DNA from: Salirhabdus sp. Marseille-P4669
Lineage (GTDB): Bacteria > Bacillota > Bacilli > Bacillales > Alkalibacillaceae
NCBI RefSeq assembly: GCF_900240405.1
Contig: NZ_OEQK01000001.1
Coordinates: forward strand, 372,001-436,000
Length of the DNA: 64,000 nucleotides
Reading direction: 5' to 3'
Part shown: positions 18,406 through 26,322 of the stretch, piece by piece
Position numbering within the stretch: position 1 is the stretch's first letter
Layout: each line of letters begins with the position of its first letter
Notes under the pieces: model-generated
The model's database searches: none
What the model was told of the DNA's origin: nothing
The model's input: the letters and a program-made list of their open reading frames with translations, nothing else
Translations under genes and position numbers: made by a program

Positions 18406-18741
18406 GTGAGGAAAAAGGTGATTGGAATAAGTGTGGGCTTGATTTTCGTAGCAGGTGTTTTGTATTTGGTGTTTTTTTCCTACGAGAAGGGAGAGCAATT
18501 GTATGGTTTTCCGATTCCGAAGTCGGCGGAGGTCACCAATCAATGGAGCGGGTTTGCTGAATTCGATTGGGCGCCGGCATCGGAGGAGGATGGGTTACCA
18601 TTCTATTATAAGTGGCAAATAGAGTGGAATGGCTGGAAGGAAGTGTCTCGGGAGGGCTCCTTAACGACATATGAAAAAGACAATCATCAAATAAATGTGA
18701 TTTCACAAACCGATTATTTATCTGTATTTAAAGAAAACTAG
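18406..18741 (+). CDS. Small membrane-anchored protein of unknown function
   Basis: A 111-residue protein starting at GTG 18406, behind GGGAGG (18395-18400) that overlaps the previous stop codon. Residues 6-27 form one hydrophobic segment preceded by basic residues, so the roughly 85-residue rest is predicted outside the membrane. That part is rich in Trp and Tyr (FYYKWQIEWNGWKE) and ends in a mixed beta-like stretch. I do not recognise a family. A longer frame from ATG 18349 overlaps the GNAT gene and lacks a ribosome-binding site. Its stop codon lies inside the bidirectional terminator shared with the convergent lipoprotein gene. Confidence 0.65.
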   Translation: MRKKVIGISVGLIFVAGVLYLVFFSYEKGEQLYGFPIPKSAEVTNQWSGFAEFDWAPASEEDGLPFYYKWQIEWNGWKEVSREGSLTTYEKDNHQINVISQTDYLSVFKEN

Positions 18742-18760
18742 AGGCAGCCCTCTAGTTTTC
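18733..18760. terminator. Bidirectional intrinsic terminator
   Basis: A 12-bp perfect stem (GAAAACTAGAGG at 18733-18744 with its complement at 18749-18760) with a CAGC loop. A and T flanks serve both strands between two convergent genes. Confidence 0.92.
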
Positions 18761-18762
18761 GT

Positions 18763-19452
18763 TTATAATCCTTGCATGGCGGCATCCATATCGTAAGGAA
18801 TACCGTACTTTTCCGATAAATCGGCGATATGAGTGATGACTTCCATAGTAAGCGCAGTGTGTTCTTCCATTAGCATATACGCCTCATTAATTAAGGCATC
18901 ATCCTGTGCATCCAAGCCCTCCAAAAGGGTAACAAGTGCGTCGTATTGAATATAGGACACATCAAGCAAGTGTTGATTAAACTCGGTTAACTCTGGATTG
19001 ATTTCCGGTATATTCTCAAGCTCTGTCAAGTAAGCATCATAAGCGGGAATGACCTCATTGCGTATCGAGTCTGCTGCGGTCGCATCATCTACATTTTGCA
19101 TAACTAAATCATTAAATACGGTTAGTGCTTCCGTTTCATACACAACGGCTGCATTCAAATAATCCATGTATAAGTAATATTCCTCTTCAAATACAGAGGC
19201 CCTTGTCGCATCGACTGGTTCTTCTGTGGATGCCTCTTCTACTTCGGAAGCTTGATCCTCTTCCTCTTCAGAAGCGGTATCCTCTGCCTCTTCTTCCGTT
19301 CCCTCTTCTTCTTCTGTTGCTACTTCCTCTTTTGTTGTCTCTTCTGAATTTTCCGCTCTGTCCTTTTCATCCTTCTCCTCCGAATTCGAACAAGCAGCTA
19401 AAAAAAGCATAAAAAAGACCAGGAATAATCCTGTTTTCTTCACATCCTTCAT
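18763..19452 (-). CDS. Lipoprotein with Glu-rich linker and helical C-terminal domain
   Basis: A 229-residue predicted lipoprotein, the only clear gene on the minus strand. The signal peptide ends in the lipobox FLAACS, with Cys21 as lipidation site. Residues about 24-85 are an almost pure Glu/Ser/Thr/Asp linker. Residues 88-229 are helical (EEYYLYMDYLNAAVVYETEA, then repeated 25-residue helices, ending MEVITHIADLSEKYGIPYDM), suggesting a four-helix bundle. Family not recognised. The start has GAGAAGGGA immediately upstream on the minus strand. It is divergent from spoIID and convergent with the gene at 18406. Confidence 0.72.
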   Translation of the reverse strand: MKDVKKTGLFLVFFMLFLAACSNSEEKDEKDRAENSEETTKEEVATEEEEGTEEEAEDTASEEEEDQASEVEEASTEEPVDATRASVFEEEYYLYMDYLNAAVVYETEALTVFNDLVMQNVDDATAADSIRNEVIPAYDAYLTELENIPEINPELTEFNQHLLDVSYIQYDALVTLLEGLDAQDDALINEAYMLMEEHTALTMEVITHIADLSEKYGIPYDMDAAMQGL

Positions 19453-19571
19453 TCCCTTCTCTCCATCATTCCATAAAGTATATGTCTGAGGATAGAGAAG
19501 TTACCTTATCCCACCTAATTATGCTTGTACTATTTTTTCTAGTAAGCTTGTCTATTTTCTTAAATTCTAGT

Positions 19572-19607
19572 TCTACTAAATCGAATTTGTGAATAGATTT
19601 TAGTAGA
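19572..19607. other. Inverted repeat just upstream of spoIID
   Basis: TCTACTAAA (19572-19580) and TTTAGTAGA (19599-19607) are perfect 9-base complements with an 18-base spacer that adds a bulged ATC/GAT pairing. The right arm ends 5 bases before the AAAGGAGG site of spoIID. It could be an operator or an mRNA hairpin; there is no T run. Confidence 0.5.
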
Positions 19608-19627
19608 GAATGAAAGGAGGCTTTTTT

Positions 19628-20671
19628 GTGAACTGGAAAAAACTTAGCTTGATATCTGTACTATCCCTTGTAGCGATGATTGTAGTCATTCCATCCTTAG
19701 TCGTTATCCCGTATATTAGTAGCTCTGAAACAACCGAAAACTATCAAACCAATGACAAAGACGCCGAAGTAGATGTGAGTGGATCAGATGGAAGAGTAGA
19801 AGAAGACCCGTATGTTGTCTCCGTATTCCGATCGCAGCAACGAAAGGTAGATGATGTCCCACTCGAGAAATATGTAGCAGGGGTCGTTGCCTCCGAAATG
19901 CCTGCAGATTTTGAGCCAGAAGCATTAAAAGCTCAAGCACTCGCTGCGCGTACATATGTGGTGAAGCATGTGTTAAATGGGGAAAAGGTGCCTGAGGGAG
20001 GGCAAATTACCGATACCGTTCAACATCAAGTATATAAAAGTGAAGAAGAATTAAAGAAGCAATGGGGCGAGGATTTCGATTGGAAAATGCAAAAGATAAA
20101 AGAAGCGGTAGAAGCAACCCAAGGCGAAATTTTAACCTATGAAGGCAATCCAATTGAACCCGCATTCTTCTCCACAAGCAACGGCTACACGGAAAATGCA
20201 GAGGACTACTGGACGAATCCAATTCCTTATTTAAAAAGCGTACCAAGTCCATGGGATGAAGCATCGCCAAAATTTGAAAGCCAAGCAATCTTCACTTTAG
20301 AAGAAGCGGCAAGCAAACTAGGCGTATCCATCACAAGCAAAGGCAATGCGATTACGAATTTAACTCGAACCGAAAGCGACCGAGTCAAAACCGTTACAAT
20401 TGGAGGTAAGGAATTCACTGGTCGAGAAGTACGTGAAGCCCTAGATTTGCGCTCAAGTGATTTTACCGTTGAGCTGAAGGGAGACCACCTCGTCTTTCAA
20501 ACAGAAGGCTACGGACACGGTGTTGGCATGAGCCAATACGGCGCAAACGGCATGGCGAAAGAAGGCAAAACTTACAAAGAGATCGTGACCTATTACTATA
20601 AAGGTGCAGAAGTAACAAACATAGGCTCAGACCCCGAACGCGTAACCGCATTAAAGCGCGAGGAGGTTTAA
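19628..20671 (+). CDS. spoIID: Stage II sporulation protein D (peptidoglycan lytic transglycosylase)
   Basis: A 347-residue SpoIID, a membrane-anchored lytic transglycosylase that with SpoIIM and SpoIIP degrades septal peptidoglycan and drives engulfment. One transmembrane segment lies at about residues 6-29. The SpoIID/LytB domain follows, with YVAGVVASEMPADFEPEALK (catalytic Glu in SEMP), ALAARTYVVKHV and the C-terminal GYGHGVGMSQYGANGMA. I start it at GTG 19628, because AAAGGAGG (19613-19620) is seven bases upstream; ATG 19610 lies before that site. Family members are under SigE in the mother cell; I could not identify a convincing SigE promoter. It is followed by a weak terminator and array R4. 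Confidence 0.95.
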   Translation: MNWKKLSLISVLSLVAMIVVIPSLVVIPYISSSETTENYQTNDKDAEVDVSGSDGRVEEDPYVVSVFRSQQRKVDDVPLEKYVAGVVASEMPADFEPEALKAQALAARTYVVKHVLNGEKVPEGGQITDTVQHQVYKSEEELKKQWGEDFDWKMQKIKEAVEATQGEILTYEGNPIEPAFFSTSNGYTENAEDYWTNPIPYLKSVPSPWDEASPKFESQAIFTLEEAASKLGVSITSKGNAITNLTRTESDRVKTVTIGGKEFTGREVREALDLRSSDFTVELKGDHLVFQTEGYGHGVGMSQYGANGMAKEGKTYKEIVTYYYKGAEVTNIGSDPERVTALKREEV

Positions 20672-20685
20672 GGCCTCTTTTTTTT
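20660..20685 (+). terminator. Terminator overlapping the spoIID stop
   Basis: GAGG (20663-20666) pairs with CCTC (20674-20677), extended by G-T and A-T pairs, followed by eight T. The stem is short but the T run is good. Confidence 0.5.
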
Positions 20686-20692
20686 GGATTAA

Positions 20693-21410
20693 TGTTGGAT
20701 GCGCGGGGAATATGGTTGGGTATTGGAGGATTATTGCGATGAGTTGGGGGATTGTGAGGGTTAATTGGATGAATATGGAGTTATATTGGATGAATAATGT
20801 GATGTGCTGGGTGAATATGGAGTTATATTGGATGAATAATGTGATGTGCTGGATGAATATGGAGTTTCATGGAATGAAAAATGTGATGCGTTGGATGATT
20901 ATCAATTTAATCGAATAAATAATTGGTGTTGTTGGAAAATAGCGACTTACAGGATGATTATTCGTTTATGTTGGATGAAAAATTTGCTTTATTGAATGAT
21001 TATTAACTTATCTTGAATGATTATGGGTTTCATTAGTTGAATAATTCATTGCGCTGGATGATTAAGGAGATTTACTGGATGAATGCTGTTACATGCTGGA
21101 GGAATATCAATTTAATTGAATGAATAACCGGCCATGATGGAAAATCCCGACTTATTAAATGATTATTAAGTAATGTTGAATGAAAAATATGCTTTATTGA
21201 ATGATTATTACGGAATGTTGAATGAAAAATGCCCCCTATTAAATGAATGCTCCACCAAGTCCAATAAAAAGAGGGATCTAAAGGATAATTCATACATATT
21301 GCAGGAATATCCGTACTTATTGGATGATTATCTGCTATTTCTGAATGAAAATGAATTCAAATTGAATGAAAAAACCCAATTACTAAATTATTATCCGCCT
21401 CCAACGATGA
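20693..21410 (+). repeat. 21-bp-register intergenic repeat array R4
   Basis: Forward-type units with a TGGATGAATA or TTGAATGATTA core fill the gap after spoIID. Cores at 20769, 20790, 20811, 20832, 20853, 20874 and 20895 are exactly 21 bp apart. Two alternating forms, ATGGAGTTATAT and ATGTGATGTGC tails, give 42-bp dimers. Later units (to about 21400) are more degenerate but keep the cores GGATGATTA and TGAATGAAAA. Open frames inside the array have no ribosome-binding site. The remaining 21411-21545 holds the leader of the next gene. Confidence 0.9.
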
Positions 21411-21545
21411 AATCCAGAGGTATATTTGCCATTTCAAAGGAAAACATGGAATCAAATCGAAAAAATATGGCAATCGACAACATTCTTATTTGAGAACATA
21501 TATAATAAAACTGACTGTCATTTAATCGGTAAAAGGAGGGATTTG

Positions 21546-22142
21546 ATGAAGAAAAAAATACTTATGTCTGTGTTAGTTGGTGGTGTTTGTATTGGGTCAT
21601 TGCAATTGATGCCTGCATTTGCAGGTGAGAATTCGGAGCCTCCAGCTGAAGAGAAAACACCTAGCGAGGCAGTGGAGAATTTGCGTGGTGAAAGAGGTCT
21701 TAATAATGAACATTTAAAGGAACTGGCGGATGCACATGGAGTGTCTCTAGAGGGTAAAGAATTAGAGGAGATTCAGGCGGAACTGCTTGATGTGTTGATG
21801 GAGCAAAAGGCAAGTGAACTGGGTATAACATTCGAAGGAAAAAGTATGGAAGAGTTAGAAGTGCAGTTAAAAGAGGCTTACAATACAGAAAACAAGGAAG
21901 AAGCAGCTCTTAAAAGTATGAATGATTACCGACTGAATCTAGGAAATCGAAAAGAGAGGCTTATGGAAAAGGCGGCGGAGCACGGAATATCCATTGAAAA
22001 TAAAGAGGCAGATGCTGTACAACAAGAGCTTCTAGAGAAAATGATGGAGAGCAAGGCAAGTGAATATGGGATATCAACCGATGGGAAAAGTGTGGAGGCG
22101 TTAAAGGAAGACCTAAAGGAAGCTTATGAAAAAGAAAGGTAA
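21546..22142 (+). CDS. Secreted helical-repeat protein, unknown function
   Basis: A 198-residue exported protein. The signal peptide (MKKKILMSVLVGGVCIGSLQ, then a cleavage site near AFA-GE) occupies about residues 1-28. Two related helical blocks follow, each about 60 residues. The first runs from LKELADAHGVSLEGKELEEI to about residue 118; the second runs from LMEKAAEHGISIENKEADAV to the end. Both contain the pattern KASE(L/Y)GI(T/S)-x-(E/D)GKS-x-E-x-L-x-x-x-LKEAY, so the gene arose by internal duplication. A longer frame from 21426 is rejected because AAAGGAGGG sits at 21532-21540, right before ATG 21546. Family not recognised; it may be a spore- or wall-associated protein. Confidence 0.75.
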   Translation: MKKKILMSVLVGGVCIGSLQLMPAFAGENSEPPAEEKTPSEAVENLRGERGLNNEHLKELADAHGVSLEGKELEEIQAELLDVLMEQKASELGITFEGKSMEELEVQLKEAYNTENKEEAALKSMNDYRLNLGNRKERLMEKAAEHGISIENKEADAVQQELLEKMMESKASEYGISTDGKSVEALKEDLKEAYEKER

Positions 22143-22150
22143 GGAATATG

Positions 22151-22183
22151 GCTGGCTCATTATTGGATGGGGTCAGCTTTTTT
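22151..22183 (+). terminator. Intrinsic terminator of the helical-repeat protein gene
   Basis: GCTGGCTC (22151-22158) pairs with GGGTCAGC (22170-22177), including two G-T pairs, and six T follow. Confidence 0.8.
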
Positions 22184-22349
22184 CATTTATGTTGAATTTG
22201 AAAATTACTATATAAAAACAGTCCGATATTGCCTAAATTCGCTAGACACTTCTAAAATACGAATAAAATGTTACGCTAATTCTTCTTTTTTAGAGATTAG
22301 CATCTCTATTAGAACATCATTTACAATAAGGAAAAAAGGGAGAAATAGC

Positions 22350-23309
22350 ATGATTGTAAAAGAAAGACCAATTCCGCTTTCGATTAAAATGCACGAGGCG
22401 CTCGTTCGAAGAGTGGATCCGAATCATATCAGTATGCGTGAAATTCATAAAAACCTGACACAGAGTAGAAAAGGTTTTAGAGGGGAGACGGCGATTGACT
22501 ATTTTTTAAGTTATTTGCCCGACAAGGATTACTACATCTTACACGATCTCACCCTCTCTAATAAGCATACCTTTCAAATGGACACGCTTATCCTCACCCC
22601 ATACTTCTTCCTTATTTTAGAAGTGAAAAATTACAATGGCACGGTCTATTTTGATGATACCTTTAAGCAGCTAATTCGAATGGTGGATGGCAAAAAGGAG
22701 GGTTATCCGTATCCGATTACGCAAGTGGGCCGACATAAAAAGCAGCTCCATCAGTGGCTTTTGAAGAAAGGGATTCGCTCCATTCCGATTGAAACCCTCA
22801 TTGTTTTTAGCTTTTCCTCTACTATAATTGAATCCTCAAATCATAACCCTGAATTTGTGCAGCGCATTATACATAGTGAAAACATTCCTGAAGCTGTAGC
22901 GGAAGTATCGAAAAGGTATGGGCGAAGGTTGTTTACAAAAGCAGAGCTTCTAAAACTAGCAAAGCAAATGTGGAAGCAGGACAGACCTCAAGCAACCAAT
23001 CTGCTAGAAGCTTATGCTTTAAGAGAATTGGATATTCGCGGTGGCGTTCACTGCCCGAACTGCTCTCAACTGCCAATGAATCGAAAAGGAAAAGTGTGGA
23101 CATGTAAGCAATGTAACTTTTCCTCGACAGACGCCCATGTTGAGTCATTAAAAGATTACGCGTATTTAATAGGACCTAAAATAACGAATGAACAGCTTCG
23201 CGCCTTTTTAAAGATTCCGTCCCCTTCGACCGCGGCTTATATTCTCCAATCCATGAATCTTCCCTATACTGGTAAAACAAAAGGACGGCAATATCAATTA
23301 CCCCTCTAA
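22350..23309 (+). CDS. NERD-domain (nuclease-related) protein with zinc-finger-like motif
   Basis: A 319-residue protein. The NERD domain is at about residues 35-150: KGFRGETAIDYFLSYLP, HDLTLSNKHTFQMDTLILTP with the conserved Q-x-D and FLILEVKNYNG with the E-x-K, the three elements of the predicted nuclease-like active site. A C-terminal four-cysteine motif follows (CPNCSQLPMNRKGKVWTCKQ, then C), and a terminal stretch resembles a small DNA-binding or winged-helix part. The start is ATG 22350, behind AAAAAAGGGAGAA. An upstream in-frame extension to 22167 is unsupported. NERD proteins are of uncertain role, with possible DNA processing. Probably cytoplasmic; the gene lies between spoIID and spoIIQ. 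Confidence 0.85.
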   Translation: MIVKERPIPLSIKMHEALVRRVDPNHISMREIHKNLTQSRKGFRGETAIDYFLSYLPDKDYYILHDLTLSNKHTFQMDTLILTPYFFLILEVKNYNGTVYFDDTFKQLIRMVDGKKEGYPYPITQVGRHKKQLHQWLLKKGIRSIPIETLIVFSFSSTIIESSNHNPEFVQRIIHSENIPEAVAEVSKRYGRRLFTKAELLKLAKQMWKQDRPQATNLLEAYALRELDIRGGVHCPNCSQLPMNRKGKVWTCKQCNFSSTDAHVESLKDYAYLIGPKITNEQLRAFLKIPSPSTAAYILQSMNLPYTGKTKGRQYQLPL

Positions 23310-23384
23310 TTAAAAAATTTTCCATTCCATGCATAAAAATCATCCCTTTGTCGAAAAATAAGTGCAAAAAAATTTAAAATCTAT

Positions 23385-23414
23385 GTATAAATCTTTCATT
23401 ATCCGTTGAGAATG
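23385..23414 (+). promoter_or_regulatory. SigF-type promoter candidate of spoIIQ
   Basis: GTATA (23385-23389), a 15-base spacer and GTTGAGAATG (23405-23414) fit the SigF pattern GYATA-N15-GGnnAnAnT with one mismatch. It lies directly before spoIIQ, which is SigF-dependent in the forespore of B. subtilis. Confidence 0.5.
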
Positions 23415-23434
23415 GTAGCAGAGGTGGTGATAAG

Positions 23435-24397
23435 ATGAAAGAGGAAGGTAAGAAACCGAACTCTAATAATTCATGGAAGAAGTTAGTAAGAAAGAAATGG
23501 TTTTATCCAGCGGTTTATTTAACTTTTGCAGCATTGATTTTGACAGCGGTGATTTGGTATCAAAATAGGGCAATTGATCTCCCTGAGGATGCTTTAGATA
23601 CGGAAAATACTCAAGACCAAATACATGACTCGGATCTTGATACCGTGCCTGTAGTGACACAGGAAGAAACTTTGAAAATGCCTGTAGCAAATGCCACAGA
23701 TGCAGAGATCGTAACGAAATTCTTTGATTACGACGCTCCGCAAGAAGATCGTGAGCAGGCACTCATCCTATACAATAATAAGTATTATCAAAGTGTAGGA
23801 GTGGATATTGCTTCTGCCAACGATGAAGCATTTGATGTAACTGCAGCAATGAGTGGAACAGTAACAGAGGTTAAGGAAGACCCATTACAAGGAATGGTAG
23901 TGGAGCTTACACACGATAATGGTGTAACAACAAAATATTCTAGCCTTGAAGATGTAACTGTTTCATCTGGTGCAGAGGTAACACAAGGTGATGTATTAGG
24001 TACCGCTGGAAGAAATTTATTTGGACAAGCGAATGGCGTACACGTACACTTTGAATTACGTAAAGACGGTACACCATTAAACCCAGAAGACTTCTTCAAC
24101 AAAACGCTAAGTGACATCGAACTTCCGAAAGAGGAAGAAGATGAAGACAAAAGCGAAGAAACAAATGTAGAAGAAGATGCAATTGATGACGCAGCTTCTG
24201 AAGCAGAGCATGATGAGCTTTCAAGAGATGAAGGCGATGCAAATGAAGACGATGAAGCAAATGAGGAAGAAAATGCAGATGAGAACGCTGATGAAGAAAC
24301 AGAAGATCCAGACGCAGGTTCTGGCGATGAAGACGCAGAATCTCCAGATGCAGAAACTCCTGAAGCGGAATCTTCAGCATCTTCAGCAAGCGCGTAA
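23435..24397 (+). CDS. spoIIQ: Stage II sporulation protein Q
   Basis: A 320-residue forespore membrane protein that pairs with SpoIIIAH across the septum to form the engulfment zipper and feeding-channel link. Residues 23-43 are the single transmembrane helix. Residues about 105-215 form a LytM/M23 domain that is degenerate in the first metal motif: the His of HxxxD is replaced by Ser120 (SVGVD). HVHFELRKDG keeps the second His pair. This matches SpoIIQ rather than an active endopeptidase. From about residue 225 the C-terminal tail is an unusually long Asp/Glu/Ala-rich stretch. The start follows GAGGTGG; a SigF-like promoter lies upstream. Confidence 0.94.
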   Translation: MKEEGKKPNSNNSWKKLVRKKWFYPAVYLTFAALILTAVIWYQNRAIDLPEDALDTENTQDQIHDSDLDTVPVVTQEETLKMPVANATDAEIVTKFFDYDAPQEDREQALILYNNKYYQSVGVDIASANDEAFDVTAAMSGTVTEVKEDPLQGMVVELTHDNGVTTKYSSLEDVTVSSGAEVTQGDVLGTAGRNLFGQANGVHVHFELRKDGTPLNPEDFFNKTLSDIELPKEEEDEDKSEETNVEEDAIDDAASEAEHDELSRDEGDANEDDEANEEENADENADEETEDPDAGSGDEDAESPDAETPEAESSASSASA

Positions 24398-24407
24398 ATT
24401 TTACATG

Positions 24408-24438
24408 AGACTGTCTCAATTGGAGGCAGTCTTTTTTT
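24408..24438 (+). terminator. Intrinsic terminator of spoIIQ
   Basis: A 10-bp stem with one G-T pair (AGACTGTCTC at 24408-24417 against GGAGGCAGTCT at 24422-24432) and a T run. Confidence 0.92.
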
Positions 24439-24444
24439 CTTATT

Positions 24445-25600
24445 TTTGATATGACGTTGATTTTGTGGAATGGCTTCGCGTTATTAGAGGATTAAATCGG
24501 AATTATGTGGAATTATCCCGTGATGTTGGAGGATTAACGGTTTATTTTGGAGGATTAATCTAGGTCGTTGGGAGATTCGTGCGCTATTTTTAGAGAAAGC
24601 TCTATGTCATAGCGAGATTCGCGTATTTTATTGATGGATTATTAGTATATTTTATTGAATTCACTTAGGTTTTAATGGAATATCTGGTTCATAATCTTAT
24701 TTAGGTGCCACGCATGTGGCAAGTATCCATTCTCAAGTTGATGAATTCACTTGTGGGAGGAATTCAACCGAATCACGGGGAAATCATCCAACATGTTGCA
24801 TGATTTCAGCAAGTTCTTGGGAAAATCCCGTGGTCTATAGCGCGAATTCAATAACACCCCGGAATAATCTCCAGCGCATAGCACTCGATTCATCAATAAC
24901 ATGGAATAATCCTCCAACATATAGCACGAATTCACCAACATCGCTGGGGAATCCCCAGCGCATAGCACTCAATTCACCAACAACGGAGAGTAATCCTCCA
25001 CGCATAGCACTCAATTCACCAACATCTCGGAATAATCCTCTAACATAAAGCACGAATTCATCAACATCGCTGGGGAATCCCCAGCGCACAGCACTTAATT
25101 CACCAACAACGGAGAGTAATCCCCCACGCACAGCACTCAATTCACCAACACCCCGGAATAATCCTCCAACATATAGCACGAATTCACCAACATCGCGGGG
25201 GAATCCCCAGCGAACAGCACCCAATTCACTAACACCAGAGGGTAATCCCCCACGCACAGCACTCAATTCACCAAAATCTCGGAATAATCCCCCAACATAA
25301 AGCACGAATTCATCAACATCGCGGGGGAATCCCCAGCGAACAGCACCCAATTCACTAACACCAGAGGGTAATCCCCCACGCACAGCACTCAATTCACCAA
25401 AATCTCGGAATAATCCCCCAACATAAAGCACGAATTCATCAACAACGGAGAGTAATCCTCCAACACAAAGCATAAATTCGCCAACACCGCAGGATAATCC
25501 CACAACACCATCCAATAATCCCCCAACCCCCACCGAGAATCCTCGACCAACCCCTAATTTATACACCCAACCCCCACTCAATCCCATCCAACCCCTCAAT
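24445..25600 (+). repeat. 21-bp-register intergenic repeat array R5 (largest)
   Basis: The array fills most of the 1.5-kb gap between spoIIQ and spoIIID. Forward-type cores (TTGGAGGATTAA) occur at about 24480-24690, for example at 24532, 24553 and 24574. From about 24720 all units are reverse-type (AATTCacc, AATCCtcc). From 24908 to 25542 the anchors I checked show no break over about 31 units. AATTC and AATCC units alternate. A minus-strand frame of 254 codons runs through it, with Gly/Val/Leu heptad repeats; it has no start signals and is taken as an artefact of the 21-bp period. Confidence 0.95.
24925..25554 (+). repeat. Five 126-bp higher-order repeats inside array R5
   Basis: The block beginning CACGAATTCA starts at 24925, 25051, 25177, 25303 and 25429, exactly 126 bp (six 21-bp units) apart. 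The copies at 25177 and 25303 are nearly identical; the outer copies are more diverged. This points to recent amplification in multiples of the 21-bp unit. Confidence 0.92.
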
Positions 25601-25899
25601 TAGCGCATATAATGTATGCACTACACCTCATATCTATGCACCAAACCAAATTTTTTACATAATTCCCCTCAAAAGCCTTGTCCTACTTGATTTTTAAGCA
25701 TAATCACGCCGCCTGCTTAATAAGATGTTACAAACGAGCTTAATGAAAGGTATGAGGTGGGAAAGTGTGTGGATTGCGGTCTTATTGCTACTAGGGATGA
25801 CATCTGTTCGAATGCAGCTTGAATTTACTAAACACCCCATTAAGATCACCTTGTCTCATTTCACCCCTTTAAGAGTCCAACCTTTAGGAGGCGAGTGGT
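25601..25899 (+). other. Leader region upstream of spoIIID
   Basis: No array and no convincing gene. CATATAATG at 25607-25615 and GCATAATC at 25698-25705 resemble SigE -10 elements (CATAnAnT), but neither has a clear -35 partner. A hydrophobic open frame from 25725 lacks a ribosome-binding site and runs into spoIIID in another frame. Confidence 0.4.
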
Positions 25900-26181
25900 G
25901 TGCACGATTACATCAAAGAAAGAACAATCAAGATAGGAAAATATATCGTGGAGACAAGGAAGACGGTACGAGTCATTGCCAAGGAGTTTGGTGTCTCGAA
26001 AAGTACCGTCCACAAGGATTTGACGGAGCGATTGCCAGAAATTAATCCAGAACTTGGGAAAGAAGTTAAAGAAATTCTCGATTACCACAAATCAATTCGA
26101 CATCTCAGAGGTGGTGAAGCGACGAAGAAAAAGTACTCTAGCCGTACGAAAGACGAGTCTATGACGAAAACAATTTCATAA
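25900..26181 (+). CDS. spoIIID: Sporulation transcriptional regulator SpoIIID
   Basis: A 93-residue DNA-binding protein that switches many mother-cell genes on or off between the SigE and SigK stages. The sequence from HDYIKERTIKIGKYIVETRK to VIAKEFGVSKSTVHKDLTER is almost invariant in bacilli and contains the helix-turn-helix (about residues 23-42). The basic C-terminal part includes KSIRHLRGGEATKKKY. The last 15 residues are less conserved. The start is GTG 25900, preceded by TTAGGAGGC at 25885-25893; no ATG fits. It stands alone ahead of mbl, the conserved order in bacilli. Confidence 0.98.
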   Translation: MHDYIKERTIKIGKYIVETRKTVRVIAKEFGVSKSTVHKDLTERLPEINPELGKEVKEILDYHKSIRHLRGGEATKKKYSSRTKDESMTKTIS

Positions 26182-26237
26182 GGTGTGACTCCAATACTGC
26201 ATGATTCGGAAACTTTTTTCAAAATACTAAAGACGAA

Positions 26238-26270
26238 TTGACAAATTTTTGATAAAATACAACATATAAT
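26238..26270 (+). promoter_or_regulatory. Promoter-like elements upstream of mbl
   Basis: TTGACA (26238-26243) and TATAAT (26265-26270) are both perfect, but 21 bases separate them instead of 16-18. They may belong to different or overlapping promoters. The -10 lies 52 bases before mbl. Confidence 0.35.
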
Positions 26271-26322
26271 AGGTATATTTGCGGATTTTGTAGAAATTTG
26301 GAGTCAGGGGGACCTTTATATT

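Noticed and set aside
19453-19627. SigE promoter of spoIID
   Set aside because: Several AT-rich stretches resemble parts of the consensus, but no pair of boxes with proper spacing was convincing.
22167-22349. N-terminal extension of the NERD-domain protein
   Set aside because: The extra 61 residues look non-coding, run over the preceding terminator, and a proper ribosome-binding site stands before ATG 22350.
24835-25599. 254-codon minus-strand open frame, Gly/Val/Leu-rich with regular repeats
   Set aside because: It coincides with the R5 array. Its regularity follows from the DNA repeat, there is no start signal, and the other arrays encode unrelated peptides.
16405-25600. CRISPR array
   Set aside because: There are no conserved direct repeats of 23-40 bp separated by unique spacers and no cas genes. 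Units are contiguous 21-bp degenerate repeats.
25725-26045. Hydrophobic 106-codon frame before and over spoIIID
   Set aside because: No ribosome-binding site, and half of it overlaps the certain spoIIID gene in another frame.
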